A DNA stretch of 64,000 nucleotides from the NCBI GenBank assembly GCA_030426085.1, contig JAUHYW010000041.1:20989-84988 (forward strand). Reading direction: 5' to 3'. This stretch comes from a bacterium (GTDB taxonomy: Bacteria > Myxococcota_A > Bradymonadia > UBA7976 > UBA1532). The notes under the pieces are model-generated. The model saw only the letters and a program-made list of their open reading frames with translations, did not search any database and was not told the origin of the DNA. Position 1 is the first letter of the stretch; each line of letters begins with the position of its first letter. This document shows, one piece after another, positions 21,601-33,293 of the stretch. The position numbers were made by a program, and so were the translations under genes.

Positions 21601-24600
21601 TCGTGGTGCTCGAGGGCGACCCGCTGCGGCTCGACGGCCGAGGGTCGATCGACCCCAACGCGGACTGCGGGGACTCGATCGTCAGCTACCGGTGGGATAT
21701 CAACGCCGACGGCGACTTCAACGACGACGTGGACGTCGCCGGCGACCGGCCGGTCATCCCGTGGGACGACCTGCTCGCCGCCGGGCTGCAGCCCGCCGAC
21801 CGGGACACCGGCCTGCCGATCTACACCCTGCGGCTCCAGGTCACCGACGAGTTCGGCGCGGTGGGCGTCGCCGAGGTGCGGGTGCAGCTCCTCATCGCCC
21901 GGCCCGAGGCCGTCGTGGTGCAGAGCCCCGACCCGGCCCTCATCCGCCGGGGCGACGGCCGGGTGACCCTGTCGCTCGACGGCCGGGAGAGCCGCTCGCC
22001 GGTGCCCGGGGTCTCGATCGTGCGCTTCGACTGGGATCTGGACGACGACGGCGAGTTCGAGACCCTCGACCGGGCGGTGACCGAGTTCGAGCGCATCGTG
22101 CCCGAGGCGAACCGGGTGCTCGACAACCTGCCCGAGTACTGCATCTCGCTGCAGGTCACCGACGACACCGGCCCCCCCGGCCGCGTCAGCCTGCCGACCC
22201 GCTACTGCATCAACCTGACGGTGCCGCCGACCCCGCCGACGGCCGACGCCGACCCCACCGATCCGCCGGAGCAGGCCTATCACATCCTGCTCGGGGACGA
22301 TGTCATCGTGGACGGCTCGCAGTCGTTCGACCCCGATGACGACGACTACATCCGCTGGTACCGCTGGGACATGACCTACGCCGAGGCGGACGGCTTCCAG
22401 CCGGACGTCGAGCGGGAGGACGAGAACGAGGACGGCGAGGAGGCCCGCACCGAGCTGACCGCCGCCCAGCTCGCCGGCTTCGGCATCGACGCCACCGGGG
22501 TCTACCCCATCCGCTTGCAGGTGGAGGACGCCTTCGGCGAGAGCAACGTCGACGACAGCACCCTGACGGTGCACCCCCGCAACCCGACGGCCCGGGCGGT
22601 GGCCAACCCCAACCCCGCCGCCTGCGGGGCCCGGGTGACCTTCGACGGCAGCCGCTCGAACCACCCCCACCCCCGGGTCGAGATCCAGGGCTACGCCTGG
22701 GACTTCGACGGGGACGGGCAGTACGACGACGCCCAGGGGGTCGTGGCGACCCACCGCTACGACCAGTTCACCTTCGACGGCCCCATCGACGCCGGGCTCC
22801 AGGTGACCGACTCCAACGGCAACACCGCCTCGGTGACCGTGCCGGTGCGGGTCGACCAGGGCAACCGGGCGCCGGTGGCGGTGGCCGGCGGCTATCGCGA
22901 CGGCGACGGCCGGGTGGTCGGGCCCTACGTCATCGCGGTGGGCGACGCGCTCGCGCTCGACGCCGCCGGGTCCAACGACCCCGACGCGGCCTGCGGCGAC
23001 GCCATCGTGAGCTACGAGTGGTTCCTCGACGCCGACGGCGCGTCCGACGCCCAGGGGGCGGAGGTCGACCTGACCTGGGCCCAGCTCAACGGCGTCGGCA
23101 TCGACCGGGCCGGGCAGTACGACGTGCGCCTGCGGGTGACCGACCGCTTCGGGGTGACCGCGGAGAACGTGGTGACCCTGCGGGTGGTCAACGGGCCCGA
23201 CGCCGCGGCGACCGCCAGCCCGGACCGCACCGGCTGCGGCAACCAGGTGGTCTTCAGCGGTGAGACGAGCCGCGCCTTCGGCCCGCCCGAGCAGGGCTTC
23301 CGCATCGTGTCCTACGAGTGGGATCTGGACGGCGACGGCGAGTACGACGACGCCCAGGGCGCCCGGGTGACCCGGGCCGCGGTGGGCCTGCCGGGGGGTG
23401 ACGGCGAGATCCGCATCACCGCCGGGCTGCGCATCACCGACGCCTCGGGCCGCACCGACACCACCACGGTGGACGTCGTCATCGACGTGCAGAACCTGCC
23501 CCCGGTCGCCGACGCCGGCGGCCCGTACGTCACCGGCCCGCTGGGCAACTCGTGGGCCCCGGTCCGGCTCGACGGCCGGGCGTCGAGCGACCCCAACGCG
23601 CCGTGCGACCAGCTCGTGCGGTACAAGTGGGACACCGACAACGACGGGCGCTACGGCACCGACGACAACCCCGACGACCTCGAGGGCGCCGTCATCAACG
23701 GCTACATCAACAACGCCTGGCAGGTGAACGTGGTCGACCAGGTGCGCCTGATCGTGTGCGACACCGAGGGCGCCTGCTCCGACCCCGATGTGGCCGACAT
23801 CACCGTGCTCGACGAGGCGCCGCCCGCCGGCAACATCATCGGCCCCCGGGCCGACGACCCCGACGTGTGCGTGGGCCGGGCCAACTTCGAGGTGGTGGTC
23901 TCCGTCAGCGACCCCGAGGGCGACCGGGTCACCATCATCGTCAACATCGCCGGTCAGGAGCTGGCCAACGAGCAGGTGCGGACGAACGCCGACGGCTCGC
24001 CGGTCCAGGTGACGCTCAACATCGACCCGGCCACCGTGCCCGAGGGGCGCCACATCATCGAGGTGCTCTTCGAGGACGAGGGCGGCGCGCAGGCCACCGC
24101 CGACAGCGGCGGTCGGATCACGTTCGACCGCACCCCGCCCGCCGTGGACATCGGCGACGCGCTCGGGGCGGACGTCTGCTACAGCCCCAACCAGGTGCCC
24201 AACCCGCCGATCGACGTCACCGACGCGCTCGACAACGCGCCCGAGCTCAACGAGGAGCGGCTCGAGGACGGCTGCCAGCGCACCCTGCGGGTGACCGCGG
24301 TCGACGCCTGCGGCAACGAGGGCGTCGACGAGCGGACCTATCGCCTCGGGGTACCGGTCGAGGTCGAGATCGAGGGGGCCGCCGAGGACGCGCTGCTCGC
24401 CGACGCCCGCATGAGCTGGGACGTGATCGGGCCCGACGCCTGCGCCGGGGACATCACCGCCCGCCTCGCCCGCAACAACGGGCAGGGGCAGCCCTATGGC
24501 GAGAACGACCTCATCGACCAGCCGGGGGCCTACGCCCTGGCGGTGACGGTGAACAACTGCCAGGGGGTGGGCCGCACCCAGGTGCGCAACTTCCAGATCA

Positions 24601-26714
24601 ACGCGCCGCCCGAGGCGGTGCCCATCCCCGCCGAGCGGATCCTGCCCGACGAGCCGCTGACCTACTTCGCCGAGGAGGGCAGCGGCTTGCAGGTGGACGG
24701 CTCCGAGTCGCTGCCGCCCGAGCTGCAGGACGAGATCGTCGAGTACCGCTGGGACTGGAACTCGGACGGCAACATCGACGCCAACGGCGCCGTCGCGGCC
24801 TTCCCCACCGACACCGACGGCCGGTTCCAGGCGCGGTTGACGGTCGTCGACTCGCTGGGGGCCACCGACACCACCGACTTCACCGTGGTCATCGGTGACG
24901 TCAGCCCGGTGGCCGACGCCGGCGGGCCCTACGTGGTGCCCCAGGGGGCCGAGCTGGTCTTCGACGGCAGCGGCAGCCGCCCGGGCAGCGCCGACGACGC
25001 CATCCGGGAGTACCGCTGGGACTTCGGCGACGGCTCGGACGAGGTCCGGGGGGCCGACGCGGTGCAGCCGCGGCACACCTACGACGACAACGGGACCTAC
25101 ATCGCCACCCTCACCGTGTGCGACGAGGACAACTGCGACACCGCCGAGGTGCGGGTCGAGGTGCGCGACGTCAACCCGAACGTGCAGGGCGTCGACCCCG
25201 ACGACCCGCTGTTCGAGATCCGGCCGATGTCGTTCCACGTCAACGCCGAGCCCGGCTCGCCGGCCGATCCGATCACCCGCTACGAGTGGGAGATCGTGCA
25301 GGGCCAGGGCCAGGACCAGCAGGTCATCGCCGAGTACGCCGGGGCCAACCTGGACACGATGCAGCACCGCTTCCGCGACGCGGGGCAGTACAGCGTGGTC
25401 GTGACGGTCTACGACGGCGACTCGGAGACCGTCGAGATCCTGCCCGTCGAGGTGGCCGAGATCACCCTCGCCCAGCTCATCGAGTGGATCGGGGAGAAGA
25501 TCAACCAGCTCGGCAACGCCGGCCAGATCCAGGGCAACCTCGCCAACCCGGCGCTCGCCGTGCTCGACGCGGTGCAGGACGGCCTGTGGGGTGAGCGCTA
25601 CGACCAGCGGGGCAGCACCCTGATCGCGGTCGACAAGATCGTGACCGGCCTGGTGGCCCTGCAGGCCGGCGGCCTGGACTTCGGCCTCGAGCTGTGGGCC
25701 ATGTCGCGCCAGATGCTGCGCGAGATGACCCGGATGCGGGCGGTGCTGCTCGACAACGAGGCGGCGCTGATCAGCCCCGACTCGATCGAAGAGGCGTCGG
25801 ACTACATCGGCGACATCCGCGCGCAGTACGGCACGCTCGACGAGCCGTCGGAGGAGTTCGAGGACGACATCAACGGCCAGCAGCCCTTCCTCGTCTCCGA
25901 CCTCGTCGCCGACGCGGCCGAGGCCTACTACTGGATGAGGGACGCGATCGACCCCTGCAACGACTACGGGGACTTCCCGCTGACCGGCAATACGCCGCAG
26001 CAGATCTCGGAGAACGCGGTCAACACCAACCTGCAGCTCGTCCAGGCCCTCCAGGGGCTGCGGGCCGAGATGCAGGCCTACGTCGACCTGGGGGTCCAGG
26101 CGGCCGACACCGGCCCGGCCCGGCCGCAGGTGCTCGCCGCCATCGACGCGATGGACGACATCCTGGCGCTCGCCGGCTTCAGCGTGCAGAACCCCTGCCC
26201 CGAGAACCAGCGGTGCGTGACCGACATCGAGGCGCTGCGCCTCGAGATCTACGCGATGGAGCTGGCCGATGTGCTGATCGTGGCGCAGAGCGAAGGGGCC
26301 TGGAGCCGCAACTGGCAGAACTGCCTGGTGCTGGCCATCAAGTTCCGCATCGAGCTGTCGATCCTGCGGGTGGAGAGCGTGTGTGGTCGCTTCGACGCCA
26401 CCACTCAGCGGGCTCGGGCCGTGCAGTTGCTCGGCCTGAACCTCGTCGAGCAGGGCCGGAACGCCGCGGCGCTCGAGTACTACATCGATGACCGCCAGCA
26501 GTGCTTCATGCACGAGATCCTCAACACCTGCCTCGCGCCGGCGATCAACGGCCAGGACGCCCAGAACAACCCGTTCCCGCCCAACTCGCCGCAGGACGAG
26601 ACGCCCAACGTGTTCTACCCGGCCTTCTGCCCCCAGGCCGGGGAGAACGGCGAGGGTCAGCCGCCGGGCGCGGTGGACATGAACAACTGGGTCCCGCCCG
26701 ACCTCGGCGGCTGA
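18693..26714 (+). CDS. Giant secreted multi-PKD-domain protein
   Basis: A 2673-residue exported protein. A signal peptide covers residues 1-26 (LLIVGALAAMIPPGTAWSQA). Residues 30-640 form a helical, Trp/Asn-rich region with ENWTAEQIEIMSLIAVQEAL and SQWAYIGLESAEIAGG, resembling the alpha/alpha toroid (squalene-cyclase-like) repeats seen in related surface proteins; that is an inference. Residues 650-2240 hold about a dozen PKD/Ig-like modules, each with Y-x-W-D-x-D-x-D-G and a YxVxLxVTDxxG strand, and often with ADAGGPY at the start. The D-x-D-G pattern suggests calcium binding. The last 430 residues are helical, without a known motif, and end in NNWVPPDLGG; no sorting signal is seen. The ATG at 18693 is chosen because a signal peptide begins there. 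Probably a surface or matrix adhesin; substrate unknown. Confidence 0.85.
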   Translation: MNRRWGALLIVGALAAMIPPGTAWSQAIEEDQVLLVPFSQRNTTLPHPAHEQAHITLKGIVRNATCPQGYTVAWDTDRDGDYDDEISSVAPRDGTTVSARDIGRMWKVPNVDRDTRMNINVRVRNRCTNQDKFATYRLFVYDFTPSTPENWTAEQIEIMSLIAVQEALWYLHRTIGGFSASDHTLYGVDQYEPTTPITLWLFTINGYLPAYPPQHVNANNFGNDLPAGWIADNRRRWNAGPYGETAMRLANRIANSSSTVGLYAGEEGNTCGYDNQGREITCNRIPGTGGNDVGASSVGGANTYRMGTNLGGIATVLPALAGTPLTRGSNDTRGQKWEWFIQQMADLMGSMQIDGGCSLGGWIYNHRNGSASCGTSDGSTSQWAYIGLESAEIAGGPYGVFVNNRHKYRIAANLLTNIRSDGGSGYRNNSGRGDVKLTGGLLVGSRWLGVHLFDENDGTTAFPQYVNRIDNSGEIVDHYQNQIATRGRLKHAYNRYLTYLNNSWNERLSVGGHWQDSIWREGDYLCGDRNSVYNTTTGFFGGSRTDANPGLRCGSSYAMYSLQKGFRTGQPELEQIGAHDWVREFSIYYLRSQDRHASDNDPYGAAYGVTGRILDEYCDSHSVTCSYGSGRLAAPMGGLVLTPTIFNPKPVAIATVSPPVVTEGCAGGNSGQVVFDHHDSFHPNQESRIIAYQWDVDANDGLWWNTNVAADGQIGSDADGRPLSDTFEYTYDRNGVYTATLRVVDNVGQSKTTTVTVRVNEAQNVPPSAAHGGPYVIEVGQALELEGSGADVNTGCGDRLRINWDLDNDGAFDDAGAGNATVAWAALDDLPVGQPNRVRIRVVDDAGASATAETTLTIYPREPVASGRANPNPAACRVEVTFDGNASYHPNPQRTIAQYNWNVDGRAGNEGAGAIFRYAYAAYGTYPVTLQVTDDLGRRDEVTFEVVVDQGNNPPIARVSDVDANNEGVIVVLEGDPLRLDGRGSIDPNADCGDSIVSYRWDINADGDFNDDVDVAGDRPVIPWDDLLAAGLQPADRDTGLPIYTLRLQVTDEFGAVGVAEVRVQLLIARPEAVVVQSPDPALIRRGDGRVTLSLDGRESRSPVPGVSIVRFDWDLDDDGEFETLDRAVTEFERIVPEANRVLDNLPEYCISLQVTDDTGPPGRVSLPTRYCINLTVPPTPPTADADPTDPPEQAYHILLGDDVIVDGSQSFDPDDDDYIRWYRWDMTYAEADGFQPDVEREDENEDGEEARTELTAAQLAGFGIDATGVYPIRLQVEDAFGESNVDDSTLTVHPRNPTARAVANPNPAACGARVTFDGSRSNHPHPRVEIQGYAWDFDGDGQYDDAQGVVATHRYDQFTFDGPIDAGLQVTDSNGNTASVTVPVRVDQGNRAPVAVAGGYRDGDGRVVGPYVIAVGDALALDAAGSNDPDAACGDAIVSYEWFLDADGASDAQGAEVDLTWAQLNGVGIDRAGQYDVRLRVTDRFGVTAENVVTLRVVNGPDAAATASPDRTGCGNQVVFSGETSRAFGPPEQGFRIVSYEWDLDGDGEYDDAQGARVTRAAVGLPGGDGEIRITAGLRITDASGRTDTTTVDVVIDVQNLPPVADAGGPYVTGPLGNSWAPVRLDGRASSDPNAPCDQLVRYKWDTDNDGRYGTDDNPDDLEGAVINGYINNAWQVNVVDQVRLIVCDTEGACSDPDVADITVLDEAPPAGNIIGPRADDPDVCVGRANFEVVVSVSDPEGDRVTIIVNIAGQELANEQVRTNADGSPVQVTLNIDPATVPEGRHIIEVLFEDEGGAQATADSGGRITFDRTPPAVDIGDALGADVCYSPNQVPNPPIDVTDALDNAPELNEERLEDGCQRTLRVTAVDACGNEGVDERTYRLGVPVEVEIEGAAEDALLADARMSWDVIGPDACAGDITARLARNNGQGQPYGENDLIDQPGAYALAVTVNNCQGVGRTQVRNFQINAPPEAVPIPAERILPDEPLTYFAEEGSGLQVDGSESLPPELQDEIVEYRWDWNSDGNIDANGAVAAFPTDTDGRFQARLTVVDSLGATDTTDFTVVIGDVSPVADAGGPYVVPQGAELVFDGSGSRPGSADDAIREYRWDFGDGSDEVRGADAVQPRHTYDDNGTYIATLTVCDEDNCDTAEVRVEVRDVNPNVQGVDPDDPLFEIRPMSFHVNAEPGSPADPITRYEWEIVQGQGQDQQVIAEYAGANLDTMQHRFRDAGQYSVVVTVYDGDSETVEILPVEVAEITLAQLIEWIGEKINQLGNAGQIQGNLANPALAVLDAVQDGLWGERYDQRGSTLIAVDKIVTGLVALQAGGLDFGLELWAMSRQMLREMTRMRAVLLDNEAALISPDSIEEASDYIGDIRAQYGTLDEPSEEFEDDINGQQPFLVSDLVADAAEAYYWMRDAIDPCNDYGDFPLTGNTPQQISENAVNTNLQLVQALQGLRAEMQAYVDLGVQAADTGPARPQVLAAIDAMDDILALAGFSVQNPCPENQRCVTDIEALRLEIYAMELADVLIVAQSEGAWSRNWQNCLVLAIKFRIELSILRVESVCGRFDATTQRARAVQLLGLNLVEQGRNAAALEYYIDDRQQCFMHEILNTCLAPAINGQDAQNNPFPPNSPQDETPNVFYPAFCPQAGENGEGQPPGAVDMNNWVPPDLGG

Positions 26715-26718
26715 GCCC

Positions 26719-26745
26719 GCGCGGCGGTCGCCCCGGCCGCCGCGC
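26719..26745 (+). terminator. GC-rich hairpin after the PKD gene
   Basis: GCGCGGCGG (26719-26727) pairs perfectly with CCGCCGCGC (26737-26745) around a 9-base loop, five bases after the stop. No U-tract follows, so it may be only a stabilising 3' hairpin. Confidence 0.45.
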
Positions 26746-26835
26746 ATCCCACCCCTCGGCGCAGCCCGCGCCCCACCCCGCACCGCTCCATTATCGGTAG
26801 ACGCGACCCGCCGCCGACGGTAGGGTGCCGGTCCC

Positions 26836-27999
26836 ATGGAACTCGGACCCAACGTCACCGTCCTCGAAGAGGGCTCGCGCACCGTCTACCTCGTCGGCAC
26901 GGCGCACATCTCCGAGCGCAGCGTGCAGGAGGTGCGCGAGACCATCGAGCAGGTCCGCCCCGACACCGTCTGCGTCGAGCTGTGCCGCACCCGGCACGAC
27001 GCGATGCTCGACGACAGCCGGTGGCGCACGCTGGACGTCTTCAGCGTCATCCGCGAGCGCAAGGTGCTCTTCCTGCTGTCGAACCTGGCGCTGTCGGCCT
27101 ACCAGAAGCGGCTCGGCGAGCAGCTCGGCGTCGAGCCGGGGGCCGAGCTCAAGGAGGCGGTGAAGGTCGCCGAGGACGTCGGCGCCGAGCTGGTGCTCGC
27201 CGATCGGGACATCCAGGCGACGCTCAAGCGCACCTGGGCCAACCTGGGCTTCTTCAGCAAGCTCAAGGTGCTCAACCTGCTGGCCGGCTCGTTCTTCGGC
27301 GAGGGCGAGGAGCTGACCGCCGAAGACCTCGAGAAGCTCAAGGAGCGGGACCACCTCAGCGACATGATGGGCGAGTTCGCCAAGGTGCTGCCCGAGGTGA
27401 AGGTGCCGCTCATCGACGAGCGGGACCAGTACCTGATGTCGGCGGTGGACGACGCGCCCGGCGAGACGGTCGTCGCCGTCGTCGGCGCGGGCCATGTCGC
27501 CGGCATGATCGAGCGCCGGGGCGAGCGGGCCGACCGGGAGGCGCTGTCGGTCATCCCCCCGGCGAAGTCGTGGGTCGGCCTGCTGAAGTGGATCATCCCC
27601 GCGCTGATGCTCGGCGCGTTCTGGTTCGGCTACCAGAAGCACGCCGGGACCGGCCTCTACGAGCTGGTGATGGCCTGGCTGCTGCCCAACAGCATCTTCG
27701 CCGGCCTGCTGACCCTGATCGCGGGGGGCAAGCTGCTGTCGGTGGTCACCGCCGTCGTCGCCAGCCCGATCACCTCGCTCAACCCCACCATCGGCGCCGG
27801 CATGGTCGTCGGCCTGCTCGAAGCGTGGCTGCGCAAACCCACCGTCGAAGACTGCGAGCGGCTCAAGGACGACATGCTCACGTTCAGGGGCATGTACCGC
27901 AACCCGTTCAGCCGGGTGCTGATCGTCGCCGTCGCGGCCACCCTCGGATCGGCGATGGGCGCCTGGGTCGGCGCCAGCCTCGTGCTCACCCGCCTCTGA
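26836..27999 (+). CDS. TraB/PrgY (TIKI/GumN-related) family membrane protein
   Basis: A 387-residue protein of the TraB family. The N-terminal domain has the conserved VYLVGTAHIS motif, VCVELCRTRHD, and VVAVVGAGHVAGM near residue 220, the GxxH motifs thought to form a metal-dependent peptidase-like site. Three or four membrane segments follow (about 252-270, 290-320, 365-385). Enterococcal TraB/PrgY limits pheromone activity, but most bacterial members have no known role. A weak SD (AGGG, 26822-26825) precedes the ATG. It is convergent with an AAA ATPase gene 21 bases away. Confidence 0.88.
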   Translation: MELGPNVTVLEEGSRTVYLVGTAHISERSVQEVRETIEQVRPDTVCVELCRTRHDAMLDDSRWRTLDVFSVIRERKVLFLLSNLALSAYQKRLGEQLGVEPGAELKEAVKVAEDVGAELVLADRDIQATLKRTWANLGFFSKLKVLNLLAGSFFGEGEELTAEDLEKLKERDHLSDMMGEFAKVLPEVKVPLIDERDQYLMSAVDDAPGETVVAVVGAGHVAGMIERRGERADREALSVIPPAKSWVGLLKWIIPALMLGAFWFGYQKHAGTGLYELVMAWLLPNSIFAGLLTLIAGGKLLSVVTAVVASPITSLNPTIGAGMVVGLLEAWLRKPTVEDCERLKDDMLTFRGMYRNPFSRVLIVAVAATLGSAMGAWVGASLVLTRL

Positions 28000-28020
28000 G
28001 CCCGCCCATCGGTCGGGGCA

Positions 28021-29424
28021 TCACTCCGCCGAGTCCAGGTCCAGCGCGAGCTGCAGATTGGCCCCGTGCGGCGTGCGCAGGGCCGACATCGCCGCCGACA
28101 GGGTCGCCGTCGCCGCCGGGCCCGCCCGCCAGGTGTCGGGGGGCACGGTGAACCGCACGGTGTGGGTCGGCCGGCCGGCGGGCCCCTCGACCACGGTCGG
28201 CTCGGCGAGCACCACCGCGTCTACCGGCTGCAGCTCGACCAGCGCCGGGGCGTGGGTGTTGACGATGACCTGGCGCAGCGGGTTGTCGGGGCCGGGCGCC
28301 CGGCGGGGGTCGACCGCCATGCCTTGCAGCAGCGCGCTCAGCGCCGCCAGCCGCGAGGGATGGATCCCGTTCTCCGGCTCCTCGATGCACAGCAGCCCGC
28401 CCCGGCCATCGCCGGCGGCGACCCCCAGCCCCAGGGCCCGCAGCGTGCCGTCGGACAGCGCCCGGGCCGGCAGCCACGCCCCGTCGGCCACCCGGGCCTC
28501 CAGCCGCAGCAGCCGGCGGTAGTCGTCCCGCTCGACCCGGACCCCCTCGACCGGCGCCAGCGGGGTCACCCGGGCGGTCAGCCGGGCGCAGGCCGCCTCG
28601 GGGCCGTCCGCGTCGGCGTTGGCCAGCCGGAACAGCGTCGCCGGCAGCCGGGCCCCGTTCTCGGCCAGCTCGCGGGGCGCCGAGAAGCCGTCGTCGGCCC
28701 GCATCGCCCCCGGCTCGAAGCTCAGCCGGCGCCAGCCCTGCATCTCGCGGCGGGCGGCGAGGATGGTCGGCCGCTCGGACGTCGTCGTCACGCTGACCAC
28801 CGTCGCCGGCGCCCGCTGCACCGGCGAGGGGCTCAGCAGCCCCGGGTGGCCCCCGTCGCCGTGCACCCGCACGCAGGGGCCGGCGGGCCCCGGCTCGGTG
28901 GAGATGAACGCCTCGCCGCTGCGGCTGTTGCGCACCGTCGCCTCGCGGAACAGGCGCGCGCTGTGGGGGAAGCGCAGGTGGCGGTGGGCCTCGCCCTTGT
29001 TGACGTGGTGCAGCTCTTCGGCGAGCAGCACCAGCCGCCCGGTGTCGCCCGGCCCGCCCGGCGGGGCCAGCCCCAGGGTCAAGGCGTAGCGCAGCAGCGT
29101 CGCGCTGGGGCGGACCGGCCGGCCGAAGTCGTCCTCCACCTCGCCGGGCACCAGCATCTCGGCGACGAAGCGCATCGAGTCGGCCCGGGCCCGGCCGTCG
29201 GTCCAGAAGAGCTCCTCGGGGCCCGGGGGGCCGGCGGTCGGCCCCCGCACCCGGCGGGCGGCCTCGGCGAGCGGGTGCTCGGCGAGCAGCGACAGGAAGC
29301 GGATCGCGTCGAAGACGTTGGACTTGCCCGTCCCGTTGGGCCCCGCCACGCAGGTGAACGGGCCGAACTCGGCCTCGAAGCCCAGCAGGTTCTTGAAGCC
29401 ATGCACCTCGAGCCGGACCAGCAC
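28021..29424 (-). CDS. AAA family ATPase (SMC/OLD-like, single protein)
   Basis: A 467-residue ATPase of the AAA_21 type. It has a Walker A (AGPNGTGKSNVFDAIRFLS), a signature-like stretch (ALSDGTLRALGLG), a Walker B (LCIEEPENGIHP) and a switch histidine (VIVNTHAPALVEL). There is no long coiled coil and no TOPRIM or nuclease domain, so it is not a full OLD nuclease. Orphan copies are frequent near defence loci, but no partner is visible here. The start is uncertain: GTG at 29424 lies 4 bases after a GGAGGAGG SD, CTG at 29421 lies 7 after it, and the open frame reaches 29544. Confidence 0.85.
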   Translation of the reverse strand: MLVRLEVHGFKNLLGFEAEFGPFTCVAGPNGTGKSNVFDAIRFLSLLAEHPLAEAARRVRGPTAGPPGPEELFWTDGRARADSMRFVAEMLVPGEVEDDFGRPVRPSATLLRYALTLGLAPPGGPGDTGRLVLLAEELHHVNKGEAHRHLRFPHSARLFREATVRNSRSGEAFISTEPGPAGPCVRVHGDGGHPGLLSPSPVQRAPATVVSVTTTSERPTILAARREMQGWRRLSFEPGAMRADDGFSAPRELAENGARLPATLFRLANADADGPEAACARLTARVTPLAPVEGVRVERDDYRRLLRLEARVADGAWLPARALSDGTLRALGLGVAAGDGRGGLLCIEEPENGIHPSRLAALSALLQGMAVDPRRAPGPDNPLRQVIVNTHAPALVELQPVDAVVLAEPTVVEGPAGRPTHTVRFTVPPDTWRAGPAATATLSAAMSALRTPHGANLQLALDLDSAE

Positions 29425-29562
29425 CGCGCCTCCTCCGCGCCAGAATCGGGGCCGTCGGACGCCCTCAGTATCGCCGCTCGGGGCCCCCGGCGCACGTATC
29501 TCGCCACCGGAGGCGACCCCGGCGCGTCCTATCGGGGCCATCAAAACGATCGCGGAGGATGC

Positions 29563-30402
29563 ATGACACCCACCCGCTGGGGCATCGTCGGCCTGGGGCG
29601 GGCCGGTCAGGCCCGCTCACGGGTCATCGCCGCCCGCCCCCACGCCACCCTCGCCGGCACCGCCGGCCGCCGCCCCGGACGGGGCACCACCACCGTCGAC
29701 GCCCTGCTCGCCGATCCCACCGTCGACGGGGTGATCGTGTGCACCGAGAACGCCCACCACGCCGAGGCCGCCGCCCGGATCCTCGACGCCGGCAAGCACG
29801 CCATCGTGGAGTTCCCGCTCGCCGCCACCGCCGCCGAGGGGCGCGACCTCTTCGCCCGGGCCCGCACGGTCGGCCGGGTGCTGCACACCGAACTCATCGG
29901 CCTGCTCACCGCCCGCCACCGCGCCGCCCGGGCGCACTGCCGACGAGCGCGTGTCGAGCAGCTCACCGTCCGCTTCACCGCCCGCACCTACCGCTGGGTG
30001 GCCGACGAGGTCGAGGCCGGCCGGGTGGGGCAGCTCGCCATCGCCCGGCTGCACGCGCTGCGGGACCTCTTCGGCCCGCTGACCCTCGACGAGGTGCGCT
30101 GCGACTTCGCCGACGGCGGCTATCACCTCGTGGTGGACCTCACCGGCGCCGGCGGGGCCCGGCTCACCCTCGACGAGCGGCGGGCGCCCGAGCTGAAGCG
30201 GGGCAGCACCACCGCCGGGCGGCTGGCCGACGGCCGCCCGTTCGACCCGGAGCCGCTCGACGAGCCGGGCGACCTCTTCGGGCAGGACTTCGACCGGGCG
30301 CTCGCCCGCGTCGCCGGCGAGGCGGGCGCGGCCTATGTGTCCGACGAGACCGTGCTCGAGGTGCTGACCCTCGCCGAGCGGATCAGCGCCGCCGCCGCCT
30401 GA
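29563..30402 (+). CDS. Biliverdin-reductase-like Gfo/Idh/MocA oxidoreductase
   Basis: A 279-residue NAD(P)-dependent oxidoreductase. The Rossmann start is WGIVGLGRAGQAR and the nucleotide-domain hallmark is GKHAIVEFPLA. The order GKHAIVEFP, then GRVLHTELIGLL, then IARLHALRDLFGPLTL, then APELKRG, follows biliverdin reductase (GKHVLVEYP, KVLHEEHVELL, SRLTWLVSLFGELSL, GPGLKRN) better than sugar dehydrogenases, and the length is close to the mammalian and cyanobacterial enzymes. Such an enzyme would reduce biliverdin to bilirubin. No heme oxygenase is in the window. GGAGG (29554-29558) is 4 bases from ATG 29563. It is divergent from the AAA gene. The family is firm; the biliverdin assignment is from remembered sequence. 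Confidence 0.7.
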   Translation: MTPTRWGIVGLGRAGQARSRVIAARPHATLAGTAGRRPGRGTTTVDALLADPTVDGVIVCTENAHHAEAAARILDAGKHAIVEFPLAATAAEGRDLFARARTVGRVLHTELIGLLTARHRAARAHCRRARVEQLTVRFTARTYRWVADEVEAGRVGQLAIARLHALRDLFGPLTLDEVRCDFADGGYHLVVDLTGAGGARLTLDERRAPELKRGSTTAGRLADGRPFDPEPLDEPGDLFGQDFDRALARVAGEAGAAYVSDETVLEVLTLAERISAAAA

Positions 30403-30478
30403 AGGGCGCTCGCAGGCCCGCCCCGTCACGCCGCCCGAAGGCTCGAGAGGGCCGACCCACGACGCGCGCCGTGCTGCG

Positions 30479-30508
30479 TTGTCGCCGTGGGCGGGTTTCT
30501 GCTAGCGT
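30479..30508 (+). promoter_or_regulatory. Candidate extended -10 promoter of the GE-linker lipoprotein
   Basis: TTGTCG (30479-30484), 18 bases, TAGCGT (30503-30508) preceded by TGC, 48 bases before the start at 30556. Confidence 0.4.
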
Positions 30509-30555
30509 GCGCCGGATCCGCAGCCGGCCGGGGGAGGCCGAGGAGTAGAAAGCCC

Positions 30556-32157
<1,602 letters not shown>

Positions 32158-32163
32158 CCCGCC

Positions 32164-32179
32164 GTCGCCCGCGGGCGAC
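32164..32179 (+). terminator. Palindrome after the GE-linker lipoprotein gene
   Basis: GTCGCCCG/CGGGCGAC is a perfect 16-base palindrome seven bases after the stop and just before the map promoter. No U-tract follows. Confidence 0.35.
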
Positions 32180-32202
32180 CGCCCACCGGGCTCGGGTGTC
32201 GG

Positions 32203-32208
32203 TATACT
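32203..32208 (+). promoter_or_regulatory. -10 element before map
   Basis: TATACT is a five-of-six match, 43 bases before the start of the methionine aminopeptidase. No matching -35 box is visible at 16-18 bases. Confidence 0.4.
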
Positions 32209-32251
32209 GAAGGCCGACACCCACGCCGGACACCCCCCGAGAGGCACTCCG

Positions 32252-33289
<1,038 letters not shown>

Positions 33290-33293
33290 GCCG

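Noticed and set aside
18453..26882. An uninterrupted minus-strand frame of about 2800 codons opposite the PKD gene
   Set aside because: It mirrors codon positions of the real gene in GC-rich DNA. The product is a low-complexity string of V, D, G, A, R and H without domains or a signal peptide, while the plus strand codes clear PKD motifs.
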